Below, one piece after another: positions 11,770 through 19,900 of a stretch of DNA of 64,000 bases. The DNA comes from Uranotaenia lowii (lineage: Eukaryota > Arthropoda > Insecta > Diptera > Culicidae): assembly GCF_029784155.1 (NCBI RefSeq), contig NC_073693.1, positions 184,781,802-184,845,801 on the forward strand. Direction: 5' to 3'. The notes below the pieces were generated by a model. It made no database searches. It was not told the DNA's origin and saw nothing but the letters and a program-made list of their open reading frames with translations. The first letter of the stretch is position 1. Every line of letters begins with the position of its first letter. The position numbers and the translations under genes are program-made.

Positions 11770-13190
11770 GGGTCGTTACTACCATACTGAGTGCTTCTTG
11801 ATTCTAGTGAAAGCCGGTCACGATTTCGCTGAGCTTTTTCAGGAGAATAGATATTAAATCGAGAAAGAAGCCATGAACAATCGATTTCATTTCGTAAAAC
11901 TTTCTCCACCAACAGTGACTGGCCGATGCACAGTGGTCCGAAAAGGCTAAAAGTGGAACTTTTTTCGTAGCGCCTCTGTCCTTCATTTTATCTTTTAAGT
12001 GTCTTCAAAACATTTGCTTCTTTAAACATGTTTCATAACTTGAAATTATCAAAAGTTAGTCAAAGCCTACTATAAAAAAGTTGAAAATTCTAACTTTTTT
12101 AGTTCAATACATAGAGCATTACTTTATACTACAAAGTTGTAGAATACAAGAAAATATGAAACTTTGTTGAATACACCAAAACTCTATCTCTTTTTAGAGC
12201 AGAGTTATAAAGGTTTTAATTTAAAAGTTATTTAAAAGTTAGTTTTTTCGCGATGGCATGACGATCCGAGAGTGTATGATGTCACAGTAAAGTACAACGC
12301 TTAGCATACGGTGGCAGATTTAGAGGGTTCTCCTTAGGCAACTCCCAAAGAGCATATTGTACAAATCTTCTTTGAATTGTTTCAAAACGCGTAATCCACA
12401 CAGCTTCAAGTGGCCACCACACCATGCTTGCAGATTCTAATGTTGGACGAACCAAACAGCAGTATAGAGCTCGCAGGCAGACAGAATAAGGGAATTCGTT
12501 GCTCAAACGTAAGATAAATTCCAGCTCCAGCATCCGGTTAGCTTTCTCGATAGTTGCAGAGTAGTGGCGTTTAAAAGTCATATGGATGTCTAGAATAACA
12601 CCAAGATCTTTAATTTGGTCTACACGATGCAATTGTTCGCCTAGAATATTAAAATCATGCAAGAAAGGTGGTTTCCTGCGTCCAAATGTTATGATGCAAC
12701 ACTTATCAACACTCAAAACTACAAGGTTGACAGCACACCAGTTCACTACTGTATAGAGGTATTGTTGTAATTCGTGCAAACAGTAAGGCTGTTTATGGTC
12801 AGAAATATTTTCAGATCATCCGCATACAGGAGTACTCCACATCCTACAAGAAGCATGTTTATATCATTAGAACAGCGTAAACAGTAATAAATAGGCCCAA
12901 ATTACTGCCTCGTGGTACCCCTGAAGTTGGAATGAGGTCGGTTGATTCAGCGGAGCTAATTCTGACAGCTAAACGACGGTTTTTTAGGTACCTAGCTCCT
13001 GATCCATACACACGATTGTAGCTTTTTGAGCAAAATTTCGTGATTCTCTGAATCTAACGCGGCAATAATGTCAATATATATGGCATCAATTTGCTTTCCA
13101 CCATCGATACTGGATATACAGAATGAAGTGAAAACTGCCAGGTTAGAGGTTACTGATCTTATGTATGCATGCCCGAAATACACGGTTCAT
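11770..13190 (-). pseudogene. Reverse transcriptase fragment, CR1/Jockey-like LINE (broken)
   Basis: Two open pieces remain. At 12992-13183 are the RSVTSNLAVFTSFC block and the DIIAALDSENH segment, where the motif A aspartate region reads ALDSENH instead of AFDSVNH. At 12282-12779 are VVNWCAVNL and the thumb/C-terminal region (IKDLGVILD, ALYCCLVRP, NLPPYAKRC). The intervening palm with the PQGS and YADD motifs is recognisable at about 12800-12990, but frameshifted (the region corresponding to GVPQGS has a CCACGAG change). The last about 50 residues (EIDCSW to SLESR-type) lie at 11770-11923, after an insertion. This is a dead copy of the same family as 52280-53661 and is more decayed. Confidence 0.8.
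11929..12250. mobile_element. 322-bp insertion with 5-bp target duplication
   Basis: It interrupts the LINE C-terminal coding region between 11928 and 12251, and CGATG is repeated on both sides (11924-11928 and 12251-12255). The left end starts CACAGTGGTCCGAAAA. The right end finishes TTTTTTCG and lacks the expected complementary CACTGTG. The interior is AT-rich and includes ACAAAGTTGTAGAA. The uninterrupted order of coding sequence can be read across the junction in the 52-kb copy, which makes the insertion itself secure. The class is uncertain; see the CACAGTG-ended element at 48273. Confidence 0.65.
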
Positions 13191-13200
13191 TGGCCTTCCT

Positions 13201-14646
13201 AACAAGTTCCGCTCTACTCTGGGAATCGTGATTTTCACCTTTATCATTGAGTGCAGCGAGGCTTTTCGGAGCACTTAATCAAAGCGCATAAATAATACGC
13301 TTAAAAAATCCACCCTCTGTTTCAACGCATGTCTTTACATTAATTCATCTCCTGTAGGACATCGATGTTGGACAGTATTGCACTTTATTCTATTCATGCA
13401 ACATTGCAACACATTAAGGCGCAGAGGGCAATTTTATTTAAACTTGTATATGCAACCTTTTAAATATACATATGTATGTGCCTCGACCATATAGTATATT
13501 GCTAAGGTTCTAGGATTACTTCAAAACTTAAATCGATTAGTTTGAAAAGATCTGATATAGTGGAAGATCCCTTCTAACATAATTTAAAAAAAATATCCTT
13601 CATAGTTTATTTCCTAATCTCAACACTTCATACTTAAATAGGTATGTGAACATGCAATCGTCCCATAAAAGCGTAACGTTTATCAACCTATCAACCGATA
13701 ATAATATAGTGCTAACAGCATGCCACAGCATCATCACTTGATTAATGACCGTACAAATGAAAGAATACACTTCCATAAATATGGATAAGCTGGATTCGGA
13801 GTAAAAGAGCGTGAAACTTCTTCCCCGCAAAACGATGTGATGTTTATTTGACTTGTTGAGATTTTCAGTTGAAAGACGAGGAATAAGATTTGTGCCGTTG
13901 TATACACACAGCGTACAATCCCGTCCCGTCTTTGCGAATCCACCCCGCTCTTCATAAACTGTCCCTCCATAAACTGGCTGTGACTGAAACGCTGATCTGA
14001 TGTGGTTCTGGATGTGGATGCGGATCTGCTCACTTTGGCAAGACACTCTGCCAAAGCGCTCCGAAACACACAGGATATAAGCATAGAGTACCTACCTACC
14101 AACAACAACCTACTGAACCAGCCAGAAGTGGAAAGGGCCATCACCAGCACTTGATTATTCCGCGAGTGTAACGGAGATACATTTTGATTACTCTGGTATG
14201 AGGAAAGCAGTTTCGAGCGAGCGAGAGCAAAAAGAGTGGAAACTCGAGACGATTTTAAAAGGCGATGCAGTTTTGATTGTCCATCCGTTTCCGGGCTGAC
14301 ACGTGTACTGGGCAGAGTGCGGAAGTGAAGAAATGTTCCACTTTGGTCTGCACCTCATGAACAGTTTCGTCGAATTGTTGTTACATAATTGGCTGGGAAC
14401 TTATTTTGTTACAAGTATATCACTCGGATGTTTGTTTTATTATAACTTTTTAACAAAGGTCCCATTTGAGTTGAGGGTCCAAAACTTTTAAAAAAGTGAT
14501 AGTCTATCATTCTATTGATAAGTTACAGTTATAACTTGCCAGCCTGACTAATTATAAATTTTGTCGTTTCAGCAGTAAACATATTGCATGAGGAGAAACG
14601 TTATCTGTTTTAAGATGATTTGTATGAACTGAAACCCTCGTCGAAG
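13201..14646. other. No recognisable gene; mixed composition
   Basis: Positions 13600-14150 carry two overlapping minus frames (148 and 138 codons) without any family motif that I recognise, probably chance. Positions 13880-14350 are less AT-rich and include a GAGCGAGCGAGAG stretch and TTTTAAAAGG near 14252. That could be a core promoter, but no transcript start or coding exon supports it. Confidence 0.4.
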
Positions 14647-14648
14647 TA

Positions 14649-15025
14649 GGGTCAAGTGGGGTAATTCCGAACAAGTGCCATACGCGCTGGTGTGGGGGAT
14701 GAATGAACACAAAAAGTTCCAAAAATGGTAGTTTAACATCCGATTGATAGCTTCAAGCTGTTTCCGAACTGTTTTCAAATCCTAATGATATCATTTCAGA
14801 TGTTTTAAAAAACCATTACCCCGTGAAACGGAAATCGTTTTCGACAATGTTCAAGGTTTTGAATATCTGATCATATGAAATCCAGCTAGAATGTTGTTAT
14901 CAACTGTTTTACAACCGGTTAATGATGCTTTGTCTGGATTTTGGAAAAATTTTGAAAAATTTTATTCGCACAGATTCGCAGATGACAGTTCATATTTACC
15001 CCATAGTTTTCGTTCTATGGGGTAA
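14649..15025. repeat. GGGGTAATT-type inverted-repeat DNA
   Basis: Begins after TA with GGGTCAAGTGGGGTAATTCC and ends with the inverse phrase around 14985-15007 (CATATTTACCCCATAG). It is followed at once by another CTATGGGGTAATTATGAAC. The same phrase occurs in the 23.3-24.5 kb element. Boundaries are approximate; it may be two abutting copies. Confidence 0.45.
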
Positions 15026-15347
15026 TTATGAACACACATTTCCTGACATTTCTTTGGCTTTAAGATGGTCCAATGTTTTATTCATCAACTTAGAGGGTCA
15101 TTCATTTATTACCCAAGCATTTCCAGACCCCCTTCCCGCTCCTCCCCTTGTAAGAAATTTCTCACAAAAATACCCCCCCCCCACCCTTCCCCCTTCTGTA
15201 TGATCTTAAAACAGGACTGTGAAGAAATCTTAGCCAGGAAACATCAACACTCGGCATATCTATATTAAATTAAGTCCGCAATGTGTTAAGCTTTGATTTT
15301 TGAGAAATTGATTTTTCTAAAAATGAGATTCGGATTTAGAAAAAAAT
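15026..15347. other. AT-rich with C-rich patch
   Basis: A pyrimidine and C-rich patch lies at 15128-15200, including a run of eight C at 15175-15182. The overlapping 93- and 67-codon frames across it are low complexity and not called. Confidence 0.5.
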
Positions 15348-15544
15348 GGGCTTGTAATCTAGTTCAGTTGGCAAGTCTGTTGTCTCCTGAGCCGATGTCC
15401 GCGAGTTCGAGCCCAAAAGCAAACATCGAACACAATTGTACCGGGTAAGTTTTTTAATAACGATCCGCCCACTGCACCGTTGATAAAGTCGCGAATGCCA
15501 TAAAGATGGTAAAACGACTATAATCGAACAACAACAACAAAAAA
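15348..15544 (+). mobile_element. tRNA-derived SINE, copy 1
   Basis: The head has polymerase III promoter boxes: a box A-like TAGTTCAGTTGG at 15360-15371 and a box B-like GAGTTCGAGCC at 15403-15413. A conserved tRNA-unrelated body follows (AACGATCCGCCCACTGC, GATAAAGTCGCGAATGC) and then an (AAC)n/A tail ending near 15544. It aligns with 28981-29151 over essentially its full length, with small differences, which establishes a dispersed family. It encodes nothing and would depend on a LINE for mobility. Confidence 0.85.
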
Positions 15545-15869
15545 TTACAAAAAAGCTATGTAAGTTCTTTTCAATCTTTGAAAAAAAGTTTTGAGCACAA
15601 TTTTATCAAAACTTAATAAAACTTCAAGAGTGCAAAAAGTTTATAAAACAGAAATTGAAAACAAAAGGCTAAATCCGCATTTAAACGAGTTTTAATTTTG
15701 TTTAAAAAAAATAGTGATAAGAACTTGCTTTTTGTTGATAGAAAAAAATACAGTCAAATGTTTTCTCAGGTTCAGGTCACCGAAAACCTGTATCCAAGGA
15801 ATAGTTTTCTAACACCGAATAAAGGTTTTAGGTCCTTCCAAAGCCAGTTTTTATTGTATTGATAAATAA

Positions 15870-15874
15870 CAAGG
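15870..15874. repeat. Target site duplication, 5' side of BEL/Pao element
   Basis: CAAGG immediately precedes the 5' LTR and recurs immediately after the 3' LTR at 22832-22836. A 5-bp duplication is normal for BEL/Pao integrases. Confidence 0.9.
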
Positions 15875-16245
15875 TGTTAGGATTCGAGCAGTTTATCTCC
15901 CCAGAAAACACTGACATCCCTAGTATTGTTAGCCATAATTATATCAACACAACCACATACACACTGTACAGATCAACGCCAGCTGTCATGTATAGAGAGT
16001 AAGAATGATTTGAATAAAGTTAGTTAGGACGCAATCGTTACTCAGTAAGGTTCGTTTCCAAGTAATAAAGTTCGTTTCCAATTACCGGTGTGTTTTATCT
16101 GAGCCCCTCGAAAAGTGTTCACAACCAAGTTTGGTTGTCGCCTCAGCTGAGTTAGCTCGCCATCTGGTACGGAAGTTTAACGTTAAAACCGTCGCACGTC
16201 GTAAACCTGGAACGTTTAGGAATCACACAACGTCGGGGTCCAACA
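15875..16245 (+). repeat. 5' LTR of BEL/Pao element
   Basis: 371 bp, starting TGTTAG and ending CCAACA, and identical by eye to the LTR at 22461-22831. It contains two AATAAA signals (16013-16018 and 16074-16079) and a short direct repeat, TTCGTTTCCAA at 16051 and 16081. It should hold the promoter and polyadenylation signals of the element. The exact transcript start cannot be fixed from sequence. Confidence 0.95.
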
Positions 16246-16250
16246 TATTT

Positions 16251-16269
16251 TGGTGCCGTGACCAGGATT
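16251..16269 (+). promoter_or_regulatory. Primer binding site, tRNA-His type
   Basis: TGGTGCCGTGACCAGGATT begins five bases after the LTR. It is complementary, as far as I recall the insect sequence, to the last 19 bases of tRNA-His(GTG) including CCA. It would prime minus-strand DNA synthesis. Aligning it to tRNA-His genes of the same genome would confirm the assignment. Confidence 0.8.
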
Positions 16270-16412
16270 GTGCCGCCAAATTTCCGTCCAGATTCCCTAT
16301 GAAGCTCAGACCGCCATTTTGTATGCCTATGCCATCATTGTTTGCTTTCAATACGGGTTGTTAATACCTATTGTAAAGCCGCCATCATTGTACTGAGCGC
16401 GCCAAGCAGAAA

Positions 16413-16710
16413 TTATTTGAATACAAGGCCTTTGAAAATAAGGCATCAGGTAATTATCTGTCCAATGCCTTTCCTGATTTACTCAGGTACCCTTTAGATC
16501 CGTTTCCTTTCTTTCGAGAGCTGCTGCTATTACACCGATACGAACCAAACCGGACCAGAAGTTCATATGGACATACTCTACGCCCCAACGTGTGAAAAGA
16601 TTTAAATAATACAAGGCCTATTTAATTTAGGCTTCAGGTAATTTCCTGTCCAATGCCTATAACGCGTCCAACGGCTGCCCTTTAGATCTTTTCTTTCTTT
16701 CGAGCGAATA
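16413..16710. repeat. Diverged tandem duplication in the BEL/Pao leader
   Basis: Two copies of about 108 bp lie 189 bp apart, at 16413-16520 and 16602-16710. Both carry ATACAAGGCC, a GGC-TCAGGTAATT-CTGTCCAATGCCT core, CCTTTAGATC and TTCTTTCGAG. They lie between the primer site and the start codon, where packaging or translation-control signals would be expected. Their function is unknown. Confidence 0.7.
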
Positions 16711-16968
16711 TTCATCGTCGTTGGAAATATCACCACCAAACGTGCTGCCACGCGCCGCATATTTTCGACGTTGTATCATACTATACTACGCTACATAATC
16801 GCCACGCCATCGGTAGAAGGAGCTTAAATTATATATTTCAAGGCATAATTTGCTTTGAGACAGGTACGTACCTCTCCAAGCTTCTTAATTTCAATAGTCA
16901 GGTCTACCTGGTCTCAATATTTGGCAGATTTCGACCTACCCTTTGGTATCCTGAATTGCGAGATAGAG

Positions 16969-19900
16969 ATGGAGGAAGCGAATAAGAAGGAGCGTGCCAC
17001 ACTACGACGTTCAACACTGGTTGCCTCATTAGGAAGAGCTGACAAGTTCCTGGCCGAGTTCATCGAGGAGCGGGACAAGCTTGAGGTCGCAGTGCGCTTA
17101 GAGGATTTGGACAACCTGCGGCAACAGTTCGAAACTGTTCAGACGACGCTTGAGGAACTTGAGAGAACCGAAGCAGGTATGGCACGCAATCTGATATCTC
17201 GATCGTCCTTTGAAAAGCTTTTCTTTAAAATAAAAGCTGGGTTGCTTTCAAAAATTCCTAGCACCAACTTACCAAACGCGCATCTCCCTCTCCACAATTT
17301 CCCTCAGAATGGTTCTGGTCTTAGGGGTTTGAAGTTGCCGACAATTTCTTTACCTGAGTTCTCCGGCGATTACAAGGATTGGCGTGGTTTCTATGACACA
17401 TTTTTTGCCCTGATTCACAATAATCCTGATGTCCCTGATATCCAAAAATTCCACTATCTCAAAGCAGCAGTTAAAGGTGAAGCATCTCAGTTGATCGAAT
17501 CCATTGATATCAGCGCAGCAGACTACCAGTCTACGTGGGAAGCTTTAGTTGATCGATATTCGAATGACTACGTGATGAAGAAGAAGCGGTTACAAGAGCT
17601 GTTCGATGTTCCAAAAATGAAAGTTGAAACTGCCGATTCGCTGCATAGAATTGTAGACATTTTTGAAAGACACGTGAAGGCATTGAATCAAATGGGAGAG
17701 CCTACTGAACAATGGAGCACTATTTTAGAGCATATGCTTTGCAACCGTTTGCACGATGAAACTTTGAAGGCGTGGGAAGATTTTGCGTCAAATTTGACCC
17801 AACCGACATACTCAGGGCTGATAGAATTTTTGCATAGGCGAAATCGTGTATTGGAATCAATAACCGTTAATCATTCTCCTCCTTCGCAACGCTCCGCTGT
17901 GTGTAATCAAATTTCCGCTCCTATGCGATATAACTCCGGGGTTTATGCAGGCACCAATTCACTTAAATGTCATGCATGTGATCAGAGTCATCCCCTGATG
18001 AAATGTCCAACCTTTGTGAGGATGTCTCTTGAGGAAAAATTGAACGTGGTGAATTCCAAACGTCTCTGTTTCAACTGTTTTCGTCGTACCCATCAAGTGA
18101 GAAACTGTCCCAACCATGAAAGTTGTCGAATATGTCACGGCCGCCACCACTCAATGTTACATCCAGGTTATGTTAGCGAAACCGGTGAGTCTCGTCCGGC
18201 GAGAAACGTCCACTCTGTCAACATCACGAATGGCGAAGAAGAAATTGCTTCAGAGACGTCATCATGCTTGCACGTTAATGTTGCTGGGAAATGTATTTTC
18301 ATGCCTACTGCGATTGTAACTATCGTTGATTGCTATGGGAGAGAACATCTGGCTCGAGCAGTTCTTGACTGTGCATCTCAAGTCAATTTGATAAGTAGTA
18401 AGCTGGCCCAAACCCTTTGCCTGCAAAGAAAATATGTTAATTTGATTGTAAAAGGTGTTGGAGACCAAACTAAAAGAGCCAAGCATAGTGTCGCTACACA
18501 AATACGATCTCTGAAGGAAGATTTTCAAATTGACGTTGACTTTGTAATTCTTGAAAAGCTAACACCAAAACTACCGTCGCATGACATATCAGTAGATCGA
18601 TGGAACGTTCCCTGCCACATACAATTAGCCGACCCACAGTTCTTCAAAAGCAAAGAGATTGATGTTTTGATAAGCAACGAACATTTCTTTTCATTATTCA
18701 AAACCACCGATAGAATTGTTCTTGGTCCATCTTTGCCAATGTTGGTCGACAGCGTATTCGGTTGGTTAGTGTGTGGAGCAGCGAATCTGGAAACGGAATC
18801 AAACTTGAAAACAGCATGTCACGTCGAGGTTATGTCACTTATTTCACTGGAGCAAGCATTGGAAAAATTTTGGATGTTAGAAGAGCCGATTGTTCGATCG
18901 AATCTCACTGCCCAAGAGAAAACATGTGAAACGCATTACACCAATCATGTTTCCCGCCAAGCAGATGGAAGGTATGTTGTACGAATGCCACGACATGATG
19001 ATTTCGACAACATGATAGGGGAGTCCCGGACCAATGCCATGAAACGATTTTTTGCTACAGAAAGGCGCTTAGAGGCTGATGAAAATTTGAAAACGGCATA
19101 TCATGAATTCATGCGAGAATATATTGGTTTAGGACACATGCAACAAGTAAATCCAAACTCTCCTCAATCAAACAACGTATTCTACCTCCCACACCACCCA
19201 GTTTTCAAAGAAGACAGTACCACAACGAAAACAAGAGTTGTCTTTGACGGTTCAGCAAAATCTTCATCCGGTTACTCCCTTAACGACGCTTTGTTAGTGG
19301 GTCCTTTGATACAAGATGACCTCATATCATTAATCTTACGATTTAGAACCTATCCGTTTGTTATCGTTGCCGATATAGAGAAAATGTACCGTCAAGTTCT
19401 CATCCATCCTGATGAAACTTCCCTGCAAAGAATTTTTTGGAGATTTGATAAAAATGCACCATTACAAGAATTTGAACTGTCGACTGTTACTTATGGTTTA
19501 AGCCCATCATCTTTCCTCGCAACACGCACTCTTTTGCAATTAGCAAATGAAGATGGTCATCGATACCCTTTGGGAAAAGCTGCCCTGACCAAGGGCTTCT
19601 ACATAGATGATTGTATTTATGGAGCTGAAACAATAGCTGAGACTTTGCAAACACGAGACGAGCTCATCCATCTACTAGAGAAGGGAAAATTCCCTTTGCG
19701 AAAATTTGCTTCAAACAATTTCAAAATTTTAGAAGGTTTATCACCTGATAAGCTTGGCACTCGTCCCACACATCAATTTGATACGAGTGTGAAAACTTTG
19801 GGCATAGTTTGGAAGCCGGAAAAGGATATTCTGTGTTTTGATTCCCGTTTGAAACCGACTGCAGGAACGGTGACGAAACGTGCAATTCTTTCTTCGATTT

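Larger units (their letters stand above)
10365..13200 (-). mobile_element. Degraded CR1/Jockey-like LINE, nested with two insertions
   Basis: A minus-strand relative of the LINE at 52280-53661. The RT remnant lies at about 11770-13190 and the 3' untranslated region at about 11650-11770. The remaining UTR and A-rich tail are found at 10365-10437, on the far side of a 1.2-kb inverted-repeat element inserted into the UTR. The halves were joined by matching words of the 52-kb copy, such as ATTAAGT, CATTAAG and GTCAG followed by the A-rich AATAAA tail. A second insertion (322 bp) splits the RT C-terminus. The 5' part (endonuclease) is absent. Confidence 0.7.

Noticed and set aside
13600..14150. 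Two overlapping minus frames of 148 and 138 codons
   Set aside because: No domain, motif or codon pattern of a known family. Overlap in two frames and lack of any repeat copy make coding unlikely.
14245..14290. Possible TATA-type promoter (TTTTAAAAGG)
   Set aside because: Such AT words are common here and no downstream exon, frame or conserved start motif supports it.
16131..16364. 77-codon frame across the 5' LTR and leader
   Set aside because: It runs over the primer binding site and is absent from any expected BEL/Pao protein.
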